Assembly (NCBI RefSeq): GCF_019216885.1 | Contig: NZ_JAAQRC020000001.1 | Coordinates: 5,943,501-6,007,500 of the forward strand | DNA from: Methylobacterium sp. SyP6R | GTDB taxonomy: Bacteria > Pseudomonadota > Alphaproteobacteria > Rhizobiales > Beijerinckiaceae | Length of the DNA: 64,000 nt | Direction of reading: 5' to 3' | In this document: positions 42,978 to 53,084 of the stretch, one piece after another | How positions within the stretch are numbered: the stretch's first letter is position 1 | Layout of the letters: every line of letters starts with the position of its first letter | The notes under the pieces: generated by a model | What the model was told of the DNA's origin: nothing | Seen by the model: only the letters and a program-made list of their open reading frames with translations | The model's database searches: none | Position numbers and translations under genes: made by a program

Positions 42978-42992
42978 TTAACGAAACGTTAA
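42978..42992. promoter_or_regulatory. CtrA-binding consensus TTAA-N7-TTAA
   Basis: ttaacgaaacgttaa matches TTAA-N7-TTAA exactly, 28 bp upstream of the GTG of the next gene. A TTAAGGTTAA pair of half sites lies at 42933-42942. In alphaproteobacteria this is the recognition site of the cell-cycle response regulator CtrA. In ~70% GC DNA it is unlikely by chance. Confidence 0.6.
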
Positions 42993-43020
42993 CCTGTCGT
43001 GTCCCCGCATCGAGGTCGCC

Positions 43021-43461
43021 GTGGCTGCCGTCATCCTTCCCTTCTCGTCCGGCGCCGGCCGGCAGGATCGCTCCCCCGCGACGGAGCTTTCCCCGCCGAT
43101 GCAGGGCCGGATGACCCTCGACCTCGACGGGGGTTTGAGCCCGCTGCGGGGCAAGCTGCCCGCCGCCGGCGGGAGCTTCGCCCCGGCCGTCTCCCGCCGG
43201 GTGCCGGCCGACGCGATCCTGGCCATCGGCCGCCGGATCTGCCGGGCCGCTTCGCTCCCCGCCGAGCCGGCGCCGCAGGACGGCGCCCCCCGGCGGATGC
43301 CGCGCAAGCACAAGCTGATGCTGCTGACCGCGGCGGCCGTGCTCTATACGGGCGGCATGGAGGCGCGCCGGAACTTCAAGCCGCGCGCGGTGATGATCGA
43401 GGCGCCGGCGAGCCGGGCCCACGCCATCGCGGCGCTCCCGCTCCAGCGGCCGGCGGCCTGA
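43021..43461 (+). CDS. Hypothetical protein downstream of a CtrA-like site
   Basis: 146 residues from GTG 43021 (VAAVILPFSSGAG). Mostly Pro/Ala/Arg-rich; a short hydrophobic segment (KHKLMLLTAAAVLYTGGM, about 98-115) precedes a basic, weakly structured C-terminus. No family recognised and no strong ribosome binding site, but the frame is open and a CtrA-type site sits at the promoter position. Coding status moderately likely. Confidence 0.5.
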   Translation: MAAVILPFSSGAGRQDRSPATELSPPMQGRMTLDLDGGLSPLRGKLPAAGGSFAPAVSRRVPADAILAIGRRICRAASLPAEPAPQDGAPRRMPRKHKLMLLTAAAVLYTGGMEARRNFKPRAVMIEAPASRAHAIAALPLQRPAA

Positions 43462-43573
43462 CCCACCCCGCCCGTTGCGGCAGCGCGAAAGCCGGTGTTA
43501 TAGCGCCTCGCGGCCGTGAACCGGCCGCCGGGCTCGTCGAGCCCGGTTCCTCGCTTGTCCGAACGGAGTGCCC

Positions 43574-43861
43574 ATGTCGGTCGACGCCAAGACGGTCCGG
43601 CGCATCGCGCATCTGGCGCGGATCGCGGTCACCGACGACGAGGTGGCGCCGCTCCAGGACGAGTTGAACGCCATCCTGTCCTTCGTCGAGCAGCTCGACG
43701 CGGTCGACGTGTCGGGTGTCGAGCCGATGACCTCGGTGACCCCGATGGCGATGAAGAGCCGCGAGGACGTGATCACCGATGGCGGCCACGCCCGCGAGAT
43801 CGTGTTCAACGCGCCGCTGACCGAGGACAACTACTTCGTGGTGCCGAAGGTCGTCGAGTAA
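43574..43861 (+). CDS. gatC: Asp-tRNA(Asn)/Glu-tRNA(Gln) amidotransferase subunit C
   Basis: 95 residues from ATG 43574 (GGAG about 6 bases upstream; a GTG 6 bp earlier is also in frame). [24 protein letters not shown] at the N-terminus and [28 protein letters not shown] are the GatC signature; it wraps around GatA and GatB to hold the amidotransferase. Upstream of gatA by 73 bp. Confidence 0.96.
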   Translation: MSVDAKTVRRIAHLARIAVTDDEVAPLQDELNAILSFVEQLDAVDVSGVEPMTSVTPMAMKSREDVITDGGHAREIVFNAPLTEDNYFVVPKVVE

Positions 43862-43934
43862 TCTCGTTCGAGACCGCCGAGACCGCCGACAGCGCACCCA
43901 AGACGGCCGATGGCCGCGACAGGACGAGACGATC

Positions 43935-45428
43935 GTGAGCACCAAGCCGGCAGAGCTGACCGACCTCACCCTGGCGCAGGCCCGCGACGGGCTGCGGGCC
44001 AAGGATTTCTCCGCCCGGGAGCTGACGCAGGCCCATCTCTCGGCGATCGAGAAGGCGCGCGTGCTGAACGCCTACCTGCTCGAGACGTCCGACCGGGCGC
44101 TCGCCATGGCCGAGGTCGCCGACCAGAAGCTCGCCGCCGGCGAGGCCCGGCCGCTCGAGGGCCTGCCGCTCGGCATCAAGGACCTGTTCTGCACCCACGG
44201 GGTCACCACCACGGCGGGCTCGAAGATCCTCGAGGGCTTCCAGCCGCATTACGAATCCACCGTCACCCACAATCTGTGGCGTGACGGCGCGGTGATGCTC
44301 GGCAAGCTCAACCTCGACGAGTTCGCCATGGGCTCGTCGAACGAGACCAGCGCCTACGGCCCGGTGATCTCGCCCTGGCGCAGGCCCGGCGACGAGACCA
44401 GGCTGGTGCCCGGCGGCTCGTCGGGCGGCTCGGCCGCCGCGGTCGCGGCCCGCCTGTGCCTCGGCGCCACCGCCACCGATACCGGCGGCTCGATCCGCCA
44501 GCCGGCGGCCTTCACCGGCACGGTCGGGATCAAGCCCACTTACGGCCGCTGCTCGCGCTGGGGCACGGTCGCCTTCGCGTCGTCCCTCGACCAGGCCGGG
44601 CCGATCGCCCGCACGGTGCGCGACACCGCGATCCTGCTGACCTCGATGTCCGGCCACGACGACAAGGACACCACGTCCGTCAACCTGCCGGTGCCGGACT
44701 TCGAGGCGGCGGTGAACCGCGGCGTCAAGGGCCTGACCATCGGCATCCCGAAGGAGTACCGGGTCGACGGCATGCCGGCCGAGATCGAGCGGCTGTGGCA
44801 GCAGGGCGCCGACTGGCTGCGCGAGGCCGGCGCCAAGGTGGTCGAGGTCTCGCTGCCGCACACGAAGTACGCGCTGCCGGCCTACTACATCGTGGCGCCG
44901 GCCGAGGCGTCCTCGAACCTCGCCCGCTACGACGGCGTCCGCTACGGCCTGCGCGTTCCGGCGCGCGACATCGTCGGGATGTACGAGGGCACCCGCGCCG
45001 CCGGCTTCGGCCGCGAGGTCAAGCGCCGGATCATGATCGGCACCTACGTGCTCTCGGCCGGCTATTACGACGCCTATTACGTCCGGGCGCAGCAGATCCG
45101 CACGCTGATCAAGCGCGACTTCGAGCAGGTCTACGCCTCGGGCGTCGACGCGATCCTCACCCCCACCACCCCGTCGGCCGCCTTCGGCTTCGGCGAGAAG
45201 GCCAAGGCCGACCCGGTCGAGATGTACCTCCTCGACGTGTTCACCGTGACGGTGAACATGGCCGGTCTCCCGGGTCTCGCCGTTCCGGCGGGCCTCGACG
45301 CGCAGGGGCTGCCGCTCGGCCTCCAGCTGATCGGCCGGCCCTTCGACGAGGAGACGCTGTTTGCCGCCGGCCAGGTGATCGAGGAGGCGGCGGGCCGCAT
45401 CGCCCTGCCGCAGGCGTGGTGGGCGTGA
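43935..45428 (+). CDS. gatA: Asp-tRNA(Asn)/Glu-tRNA(Gln) amidotransferase subunit A
   Basis: 497 residues; releases ammonia from glutamine for transamidation of mischarged tRNA. Catalytic triad seen as Lys in [15 protein letters not shown], Ser in [38 protein letters not shown]. Also [12 protein letters not shown] and the C-terminal [34 protein letters not shown] start at 43935. Followed with a 4-bp overlap by a small membrane protein gene before gatB. Confidence 0.97.
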   Translation: MSTKPAELTDLTLAQARDGLRAKDFSARELTQAHLSAIEKARVLNAYLLETSDRALAMAEVADQKLAAGEARPLEGLPLGIKDLFCTHGVTTTAGSKILEGFQPHYESTVTHNLWRDGAVMLGKLNLDEFAMGSSNETSAYGPVISPWRRPGDETRLVPGGSSGGSAAAVAARLCLGATATDTGGSIRQPAAFTGTVGIKPTYGRCSRWGTVAFASSLDQAGPIARTVRDTAILLTSMSGHDDKDTTSVNLPVPDFEAAVNRGVKGLTIGIPKEYRVDGMPAEIERLWQQGADWLREAGAKVVEVSLPHTKYALPAYYIVAPAEASSNLARYDGVRYGLRVPARDIVGMYEGTRAAGFGREVKRRIMIGTYVLSAGYYDAYYVRAQQIRTLIKRDFEQVYASGVDAILTPTTPSAAFGFGEKAKADPVEMYLLDVFTVTVNMAGLPGLAVPAGLDAQGLPLGLQLIGRPFDEETLFAAGQVIEEAAGRIALPQAWWA

Positions 45429-45733
45429 ACCACCCCACCGTCCCGTATTACCCGCCCGAAGTCTGGATCATGGCGGCGTTCGATCCCGTCCTGATCGGGC
45501 TCGCGCTGTTTCTCGGCTGGAAGGCGGACCAGTTCGGCAAGGTGGTGCTCGTCGCCATCATGGCGCTCGTCGCCTCTGTGCTGGTGTCGTGGGTGCTGAC
45601 CGGGATCGGCGTGCCGTGGCCGGCGCCGATCGGGCGGGAATTGCCCACCTTCTTTCCGGTGCGGACGGGTGCGGCGCTGATCTACGCGATCGTCGGCTAC
45701 TCCGCCCGCCGGGTGATCGCGCCGCGCGCTTGA
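45425..45733 (+). CDS. Small membrane protein between gatA and gatB
   Basis: 102 residues from GTG 45425, overlapping the gatA stop by 4 bp, so translationally coupled. Three hydrophobic segments ([62 protein letters not shown]) with Lys/Asp in the first loop (GWKADQFGK). Not a known Gat component; function unknown. Similar small membrane proteins occur between gat genes in related alphaproteobacteria, to my recollection. Confidence 0.75.
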   Translation: MNHPTVPYYPPEVWIMAAFDPVLIGLALFLGWKADQFGKVVLVAIMALVASVLVSWVLTGIGVPWPAPIGRELPTFFPVRTGAALIYAIVGYSARRVIAPRA

Positions 45734-45820
45734 CGGCTTCGCGCCGCCCTTCCTACTAGGCGCAATCGCTCCCCTCGCCCCACGGGAGAGGGGGGAAATC
45801 GCTTGAGAGACCTGACCCTC

Positions 45821-47293
45821 ATGAACGCTCCCGTGAACCCCAAGAAGCTGATCAAGGGCGCGCTGGGCGACTGGGAGGTGGTGATCGGCATGGAGATCCA
45901 TGCCCAGGTCACCAGCCGCTCGAAGCTGTTTTCCGGCGCGCCGACCGCCTTCGGGGCCGAGCCGAACGACAACGTCTCGCTGGTCGACGCCGCGATGCCC
46001 GGCATGCTGCCGGTGATCAACCGCGAATGCGTCGCGCAAGCCGTGCGCACCGGCCTCGGCCTCAAGGCGCAGATCAACCACCGCTCGGTGTTCGACCGGA
46101 AGAACTACTTCTACCCGGACCTGCCCCAGGGCTACCAGATCAGCCAGTACAAGAGCCCGATCGTCGGCGAGGGCGAGGTGCTGGTCGATCTCCCCGACGG
46201 CGAGAGCATCACGGTCGGGATCGAGCGCCTGCACCTCGAGCAGGATGCCGGCAAGTCGCTGCACGACCAGTCCCCGACGATGAGCTTCGTCGACCTCAAC
46301 CGGTCGGGCGTGGCGCTGATGGAGATCGTCTCGAAGCCGGACCTGCGCTCCTCGGAGGAGGCCAAGGCCTACGTGACGAAGCTGCGCACCATCCTGCGCT
46401 ACCTCGGCACCTGCGACGGCGACATGGAGAAGGGCTCCTTACGCGCCGACGTGAACGTGTCGGTGCGCAAGGTCGGCGACCCCTTCGGCACCCGCTGCGA
46501 GATCAAGAACGTCAACTCGATCCGCTTCATCGGCCAGGCGATCGAGGTCGAGGCGCGGCGCCAGATCGCCATCATCGAGGATGGCGGCACGATCGATCAG
46601 GAGACCCGCCTGTTCGACCCGACCAAGGGCGAGACACGCTCGATGCGCTCGAAGGAAGAGGCGCACGATTACCGCTACTTCCCCGATCCGGACCTGCTGC
46701 CGCTCGAATTCGACCAGGCCTTCGTCGATCGCCTGGCCGCCGGCCTGCCGGAACTGCCCGACGCCAAGAAGGCCCGCTTCATCGAGGCTTACGGCCTGTC
46801 GCCCTATGACGCGACGGTGCTGGTGGCCGAGCGCGCCTCCGCCGACTATTTCGAGGCGGTGGCCAAGGGCCGCGACGGCAAGATCGCGGCGAACTGGGTC
46901 ATCAACGAGCTGTTCGGCCGCCTGAACAAGGAGGGCAAGAGCATCGAGGACAGCCCGGTCTCGGCGGCTCAGCTCGGCGCGATCGTCGATCTGATCGGCG
47001 ACAACACCATCTCGGGCAAGATCGCCAAGGACGTGTTCGAGATCGTCTGGAGCGAAGGCGGCGAGCCGCGCCAGATCGTCGAGAGCCGGGGCTTGCGCCA
47101 GGTCACCGATACCGGGGCGATCGAGGCGGCGATCGACCAGATCATCGCGGCCAACCCCGACAAGGTCGAGCAGGCCAAGGCCAAGCCCACCCTGCTCGGC
47201 TGGTTCGTCGGCCAGACCATGAAGGCGACCGGCGGCAAGGCCAACCCGGCGGCGGTGAACGCGCTGCTCAAGGCGAAGCTCGGCATCGAGTAG
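45821..47293 (+). CDS. gatB: Asp-tRNA(Asn)/Glu-tRNA(Gln) amidotransferase subunit B
   Basis: 490 residues from ATG 45821 ([13 protein letters not shown]). Kinase-like and tRNA-recognition subunit. Signature blocks: [121 protein letters not shown] and the C-terminal YqeY/GatB domain ending [21 protein letters not shown]. An upstream in-frame TTG at 45803 is less likely. Confidence 0.97.
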   Translation: MNAPVNPKKLIKGALGDWEVVIGMEIHAQVTSRSKLFSGAPTAFGAEPNDNVSLVDAAMPGMLPVINRECVAQAVRTGLGLKAQINHRSVFDRKNYFYPDLPQGYQISQYKSPIVGEGEVLVDLPDGESITVGIERLHLEQDAGKSLHDQSPTMSFVDLNRSGVALMEIVSKPDLRSSEEAKAYVTKLRTILRYLGTCDGDMEKGSLRADVNVSVRKVGDPFGTRCEIKNVNSIRFIGQAIEVEARRQIAIIEDGGTIDQETRLFDPTKGETRSMRSKEEAHDYRYFPDPDLLPLEFDQAFVDRLAAGLPELPDAKKARFIEAYGLSPYDATVLVAERASADYFEAVAKGRDGKIAANWVINELFGRLNKEGKSIEDSPVSAAQLGAIVDLIGDNTISGKIAKDVFEIVWSEGGEPRQIVESRGLRQVTDTGAIEAAIDQIIAANPDKVEQAKAKPTLLGWFVGQTMKATGGKANPAAVNALLKAKLGIE

Positions 47294-47318
47294 CCAAACC
47301 TCGACGGCGCCGCCGCTG

Positions 47319-47412
47319 AACCCTCCCCCCTCTGCGGGCGAGGGTGGCGAACGAAGTGAGCCGGGAGAGGGGACGCCGCTTCCGGAGAGGTCGCGCCCGT
47401 GATGACGGGCGA
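47319..47412. repeat. Long palindromic repeat, family 2 (half copy)
   Basis: aaccctcccccctctgcggg and agccgggagaggggacgccg match the left arm of 41388-41563, then tccggagaggtcgcgcccgt matches the reverse complement of that element's centre. The right outer arm is missing, so this is a truncated or half-size copy after gatB. The rest of the gap 47294-47559 holds no gene. Confidence 0.65.
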
Positions 47413-47559
47413 CCCACCCGGTAACGTCGCGCCTCATTCGGCGGCGACGGCCGCGCGACAAACTGGCATGGGCGCTCCCGCGCCCTTGCCGGCTCATGCC
47501 GCGGCTCCCTACCCTCGCGGGTGGCCTCCCGGCGGGGCGGCCCGCCCCCGCGAGGCCGC

Positions 47560-48723
47560 ATGCCTGACCTGTTCAGCCCCTTCACCCTGAAGGACGTCAC
47601 GCTCCGCAACCGGATCGCGATGTCGCCGATGACCATGCATCGCTCGGTCGACGGGGCGATGGGCGACTACCACGTGATGCTCTACGGCTCGCGGGCGGCG
47701 GGCGGGTTCGGGCTCGTCTTCCCAGAACAGATCGCCATCACCCCGGAGGGGCGCACCACCAGCGCCTGCGCGGGCATCTGGGACGACCGTCACGTCGAGG
47801 GGCTCGCTCGGGTCACCCGCATCATCCGGGAGATGGGCGGGGTGCCGGCGATCCAGCTCGGCCATACCGGGCGCAAGGGCAGCGAGCAGAAACCCTGGGA
47901 GGGCAAGCTCCAGCTCCCGCCGGACCATCCCGACGGCTGGCAGCTCAAGGCCCCCTCCCCGATCTCCTATGGCGGCCGCTACACCTACCCGGTCGAGGAA
48001 CTGACGGTCGAGGAGATCGCCGGCATCCACCGAGCCTACGCGGACGCGGCGCGCCGGGCGCTCGACGCCGGGTTCGAGTGGCTGGAGATGCATTTCGCCC
48101 ACGGCTATCTCGGCGCCAGCTTCTTCTCTCCGCTCGCCAACCAGCGCACCGACCGCTACGGCGGGAGCCTCGACAACCGCTTGCGGTTCCACCTCGAAGC
48201 CCTCGACGCCGTGCGGGCGGTATGGCCCGAGCGCCTGCCCCTGACCATGCGGCTCGGCTCCGACGACCTCCACCCCGACGGCGTACAGTTCGACGAGGCT
48301 GTGGTGGCGGTCGCCAAGATGAAGGAGCACGGCCTCGACCTCGCCGACCTGTCGATCGGCTTCAATACCGACGCGATGACCGATCCGCCCTTCGCCCGGA
48401 TGTCGTTCATGGTCGAGCGCGGCACGCGGGTGCGGCGCGAGGTCGGGATCCCGGTGGGCGTCAGCTGGAATCTCGGCCTGCCGGCTTTGGCCGACCGGGT
48501 GATCCGCGACGAGTTGATCGACCTCGTCTTCCTCGGCCGGCCCGCCCTGTCGAACCCGCACTGGCCGGTCTGGGCGGCGCGGGAACTCGCGCATCCCGAC
48601 CCGTTCTCCCTGGTGCCGGAGGATTGGGGCTGGTGGCTGCGCAACTTCCGCGCCCATGAAGCCTGCATCGGCTGGCCTGCATCGGCTGGCCCGGCCCCGG
48701 GAGAGCGCCCCGACGCCGCCTGA
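47560..48723 (+). CDS. Old yellow enzyme-like NADH:flavin oxidoreductase
   Basis: 387-residue FMN-dependent ene-reductase of the OYE/YqjM-like family. MPDLFSPFTLKDVTLRNRIAMSPM is the typical N-terminus; then GVPAIQLGHTGRKGS (active-site His region), FEWLEMHFAHGYLGASFFSPLANQRTDRYGGSLDNRLRFHLEAL and LIDLVFLGRPALSNPHWP (FMN phosphate loop). The start at 47560 is chosen over an upstream GTG at 47521. Near the end a perfect 14-bp tandem duplication (48662-48689) makes the last ~15 residues read ACIGWPASAGP..., so the C-terminus may be altered by a frame change. Confidence 0.93.
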   Translation: MPDLFSPFTLKDVTLRNRIAMSPMTMHRSVDGAMGDYHVMLYGSRAAGGFGLVFPEQIAITPEGRTTSACAGIWDDRHVEGLARVTRIIREMGGVPAIQLGHTGRKGSEQKPWEGKLQLPPDHPDGWQLKAPSPISYGGRYTYPVEELTVEEIAGIHRAYADAARRALDAGFEWLEMHFAHGYLGASFFSPLANQRTDRYGGSLDNRLRFHLEALDAVRAVWPERLPLTMRLGSDDLHPDGVQFDEAVVAVAKMKEHGLDLADLSIGFNTDAMTDPPFARMSFMVERGTRVRREVGIPVGVSWNLGLPALADRVIRDELIDLVFLGRPALSNPHWPVWAARELAHPDPFSLVPEDWGWWLRNFRAHEACIGWPASAGPAPGERPDAA

Positions 48724-49085
48724 CGGGTTTCGGACCGGAACGCGCAGCGGCGGATCAGGGTCGCGCCACCCCCGGGCGAGGTTTGGATTCGTGAGCCTCG
48801 GCAGCGCCTTGACGTCTCGATTTACGGTGATGACAGGTGGTTTTTCGAGAGCTTTTTCAATCGTTCCGGCGATCTCCATAAATATTTTCGCGGTCGCCTT
48901 GCGCTCTGGCAAATTCTCGTTTAGAGATGATGAATCGATTGTTGGCCTGATTACCGAGCCTCTCCGCCGCGTTTCCGCTGGCGCACGCTCTGCCACTCGC
49001 TCCAAATCCGTCGATTGATTCGAGCCTTGGCGCCGCTGACAGCGTGCCGAGCTCCATCCTACGCTTGCAGATCATGGATACGACA
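48724..49085. other. Cold-shock gene leader region
   Basis: 362 bp without a supported gene. AT-richer than its surroundings around 48820-48950 (atttacggtgatgacaggtg, ctccataaatattttcgcgg). Long 5' leaders are typical of cold-shock mRNAs, so this may be a thermosensitive leader of the csp gene; minus-strand reading is possible but unconvincing. Confidence 0.35.
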
Positions 49086-49295
49086 ATGACTATCGGCACC
49101 GTGAAGTGGTTCAACGTCCAGAAGGGTTTCGGCTTCATCCAACCGGATGACGGCGGCAAGGACGTGTTCGTGCACATCTCTGCCGTCGAGCGGTCGGGCA
49201 TGCAGACCCTCAACGAGGGCCAGAAGATCTCCTACGAGATGGAGACCGACCGGCGCAGCGGCAAGCAATCCGCCGGCAACCTGCGCGCCGCGTAA
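49086..49295 (+). CDS. Cold-shock protein (CspA family)
   Basis: 69 residues. [72 protein letters not shown]-binding motifs RNP1 (KGFGFIQP) and RNP2 (VFVHIS) intact. Single cold-shock domain that melts RNA structure. The start at 49086 gives the family's N-terminus; an in-frame ATG at 49074 would add four residues. Confidence 0.95.
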   Translation: MTIGTVKWFNVQKGFGFIQPDDGGKDVFVHISAVERSGMQTLNEGQKISYEMETDRRSGKQSAGNLRAA

Positions 49296-49384
49296 CGGCT
49301 CGACGATCCGGGATGCGGAGGATTTCGTCCGCATCCCTCGCCCTGCGCCGCGGCGCGGGCCCGACCTCCAACGGATACTCTTGA

Positions 49385-49606
49385 GTGAATTTTACCTTCA
49401 GTTCGCAGTCCACGTCCCCGACCCCGGCGATCGAGCCCCCCACTTTCCAGGTGCGGCAGATCTGGCAGCAGGTCGATCATGAGAGCCGCGAGGTCAGCCA
49501 CCTGATCGACCGGACCTATCGGTATCACTCGGTCCGGGAGCTGCATTGGCACCTCGCCGACCGGTTCTCCCGCCCGATCCACTCCCTCGCCCTGCACAGG
49601 GTTTGA
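49385..49606 (+). CDS. Small hypothetical protein
   Basis: 73 residues from GTG 49385. A low-complexity start (Ser/Thr/Pro) is followed by a compact helical part rich in His and Arg: FQVRQIWQQVDHESREVSHLIDRTYRYHSVRELHWHLADRFSRPIHSLALHRV. No family recognised. Runs 3 bp ahead of the DUF6481 gene, same strand, so likely one transcript with it. Confidence 0.5.
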   Translation: MNFTFSSQSTSPTPAIEPPTFQVRQIWQQVDHESREVSHLIDRTYRYHSVRELHWHLADRFSRPIHSLALHRV

Positions 49607-49609
49607 GCG

Positions 49610-49993
49610 ATGGGCAAGTTCAAGGAAGCGCCGCTCGGCGACCGGCTGGGTTCGGCCGATGCCGCCCGCCGGGCCACGCTCGCCCGGTTCCAGGCGCGGG
49701 CCACCGACACCGACCCGACCCTCGCGGCACGCCGCGCCGCACGGCAGGCGATCACCGCAGCGCGGACCATCCGTCTCGCCGAGCGCGAGACCGAACGGGC
49801 TGCGCAGGAGGCCGCGCGGCTCGCGCGGGAAGCCGAGGCGGAGGCCGAAGCCACCCGTCTGCGTGAGATCGCCGCCGCCGAGGAGACGGAGCGCGCCGCC
49901 GAGGCAGAGCGGAATGCCGAGACGCTGCAAGCCGAGCAGAAAGCCGCGCGCGACGCCCGCTACGCCGCCCGCAAGGCACGCAAGCGGGGCTGA
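49610..49993 (+). CDS. DUF6481 family protein
   Basis: 127-residue, highly charged, almost wholly helical protein: MGKFKEAPLGDRLGSADAARRATLARFQARA, then an Ala/Arg/Glu-rich coiled coil (residues ~45-120) ending RYAARKARKRG. The N-terminal F-K-E-P-x-F/L-x-D-R motif and length suit DUF6481. Function unknown. Confidence 0.8.
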   Translation: MGKFKEAPLGDRLGSADAARRATLARFQARATDTDPTLAARRAARQAITAARTIRLAERETERAAQEAARLAREAEAEAEATRLREIAAAEETERAAEAERNAETLQAEQKAARDARYAARKARKRG

Positions 49994-50031
49994 ACGCCCC
50001 GCCGGCACCGATTGTCGAAAGGATCTGCGCG

Positions 50032-50229
50032 ATGACCTACAAGTTCAAGCTGAACCAGCGCGTGCGGATGGTGCGGTCCGGATCGTCCGACGCCCAGGCC
50101 AGCGACATGGATTCCTTCGAGGTCGTCCGCCTGATGCCGGAGGATCGCAGCGGCGAAGCCGCCTATCGCATCCGGTCGCGGATGGGCGAACGCGCGGTTC
50201 GGGAGAGCGAGATCGTCGCCCTACCGTAA
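50032..50229 (+). CDS. Small hypothetical protein
   Basis: 65 residues: MTYKFKLNQRVRMVRSGSSDAQASDMDSFEVVRLMPEDRSGEAAYRIRSRMGERAVRESEIVAL. The pattern V-x-x-L-P/M-x-D...Y-R-I-x-S-x-x-x-E-R-x-V-x-E-S-E-I is an all-beta mini-domain seen in small alphaproteobacterial proteins with a regulatory flavour; no name is secure. AAAGGATCT lies about 8 bases upstream of the ATG. Same strand and close behind DUF6481. Confidence 0.7.
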   Translation: MTYKFKLNQRVRMVRSGSSDAQASDMDSFEVVRLMPEDRSGEAAYRIRSRMGERAVRESEIVALP

Positions 50230-50392
50230 TGCCCGGATGTTCGACCACGATGCCGGGCGCCCGGTCGCGATGGATCACTGTGGTCTCCTCGGCCATCGCC
50301 GAGGCCGAGAAGCCGGCCAGGATGATCGCAGTCGCGCTGGCAGTAAAGACTGTCTGAATTGATGTTATTCTCAGTTCATCTGGGGATAACAA
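50209..50392 (-). pseudogene. Truncated gene for a small secreted protein
   Basis: Minus-strand frame from ATG 50392 gives a signal peptide (TVFTASATAIILAGFSASAMA-EE) and then ETTVIHRDRAPGIVVEHPGITVGRR, resembling the start of small periplasmic Rhizobiales proteins with V-x-E/H repeats. After about 50209 the frame continues only as the antisense of the preceding plus-strand gene, so the 3' part seems to be lost. The remaining gap to 50708 has no convincing gene. Confidence 0.4.
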
Positions 50393-50708
50393 CGTCGGTG
50401 CGGAAGATGAGTTTCAGATTTTCTGACTAGTCTGGCCCATCGGATAGCCTGATAGGATTATCATCTTCGCCGGGCAGCGCGGCGGGTACCGATGCGTCCA
50501 TGCATGGCGTTGAGATAGATTGCGGGCGCCGCGGAAGACCGCCTCGTCGCTCTGCAGATCGCCTGCAACGATCTGGAAATAGTGCCAGCTCATCCGGAAC
50601 GATGCGCCGTGACCCGAGGCCGGCTCCCTGAACCGGACCAGCGCCACGCCGGCCGCCTGGGCGGCGGTGGATCACATCATTTGCGTGAACCTGTCCGCAG
50701 GCCGGTGA

Positions 50709-51143
50709 TCAGGAGAGTAACGCGTCCCGGTCGAGCCCGAGCGCCGAGGCCACCTCGGTCAGGGCCCGGTGCTCGGAGGGGCTGATGCCCTCGAAATCCG
50801 CGACGTCGGCGGCGATCAGGAAGACGCTCTGGCGCTGCTCCGCCGGGCGCTCGGCCAGGGCTTCGATGAAGTGGATGTTCTGCATCCGCCCGGCGCGGGT
50901 ACGGGCGCGGCCGATCGCGTCGTAGAGCTCTTCCTCCAGCATCAGGCTGTCATAGCCCTTCTCGAGGATCGGATCGGCGAGCATGCCCTTCAGCGCCGCC
51001 TCGAACTCCGCTCCGGCGACCTCGCCATCGGCCACGATCACGTTGGCACAGGCCGACACCGCGGCCTTCATCAGCGGAGCGTCACCCGCATAGGCGGTCA
51101 CCGTCTGCTTGAACCGGCCGAAGGCCGCCTGGACGAGGCTCAT
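50709..51143 (-). CDS. TerB family tellurite resistance-like protein
   Basis: 144 residues, all-helical TerB fold: APLMKAAVSACANVIVADGEVAGAEFEAALKGMLADP in the first half and IAADVADFEGISPSEHRALTEVASALGLDRDALL in the second, each with the Asp-x-x-x-x acidic metal-binding turn (ADGEV, ADFEG). Stand-alone; no other ter genes are nearby, so a tellurite role is not implied. Confidence 0.92.
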   Translation of the reverse strand: MSLVQAAFGRFKQTVTAYAGDAPLMKAAVSACANVIVADGEVAGAEFEAALKGMLADPILEKGYDSLMLEEELYDAIGRARTRAGRMQNIHFIEALAERPAEQRQSVFLIAADVADFEGISPSEHRALTEVASALGLDRDALLS

Positions 51144-51385
51144 GGGACTCCCTTACGCGCATGCACGATACCCTCCTTAGCAAGCGCGGCGGTAAGAGAA
51201 AATCGGCAGGCTGCCGCAGCGCAGCATGTCGGCGTCGTCAGGGTTCCGGCCGCAGTTCCTAGCGGATTTGGGCATGCGCCGGGCGCGCGAACAGCCCGGC
51301 ACCTCCGGTCACGTTGCCAACCGGTTGCAGGCCGCCGCGCGCCGATGCTAACCCGTCGTTCAAGAACAGGACGGGGGAGGCAAGC

Positions 51386-52642
<1,257 letters not shown>

Positions 52643-52813
52643 GGGGCCCCGATCACCTGCTGACTCGCACACCCTTCGCCGTCATCCCTCGACTCTCCCC
52701 CCTACCCCACTTGCAGCCACATACTTCGGCCCTGAAGGTCAAGCGCTTGTAAAATTGGGTCTTTTTATCCCCATAGGGGCAGGACTGCACACGGAATCGT
52801 CGAGACAGGAATG

Positions 52814-53031
52814 GCGCGGGTTTCCTCCTCTCCCCGCGGGCGGGGAGAGGGCCGACGACACCTTGTCGTGTCGTCGGCAAGCGGAGGCGAAAGCCGTAGC
52901 GAGGGTGAGGGGGTCTCGACGGATGAGACTCCTCCGGACACACCCCCTCACCCTCGCCCTGCGGGCTTGCTGCATCTCCTGAACGGAGACGCAGCCCTCT
53001 CCCCGCCCGCGGGGAGAGGGGGAACCCGCGC
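52814..53031. repeat. Long nested palindromic repeat, family 1 copy B
   Basis: Outermost arms gcgcgggtt/aacccgcgc (52814-52822 and 53023-53031), next arms cctctccccgcgggcgggga (from 52827) and its complement (52994-53020), inner gcgagggtgaggggg (from about 52900) and cccctcaccctcgc (to about 52957). Same architecture as 12611-12802. It occupies most of the gap between the hydroxyacid oxidase and the convergent acyl-CoA ligase (52643-53084), which has no gene. Confidence 0.8.
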
Positions 53032-53084
53032 CTATTCTTGTCCCTGGACGACCCCATCCTCGGGAGCGAGCGCTGGCGCGCCGC

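Noticed and set aside
48850..49005. Minus-strand frame in the csp leader (MEIAGTIEKALEKPP...)
   Set aside because: Reads fairly protein-like for about 40 codons, but has no start signal or known match and runs into antisense of the flavin oxidoreductase gene.
50414..50647. Minus-strand frame of 77 codons (MALVRFREPASG...)
   Set aside because: No family, no ribosome binding site and no conserved context. It looks slightly protein-like, but I could not support it.
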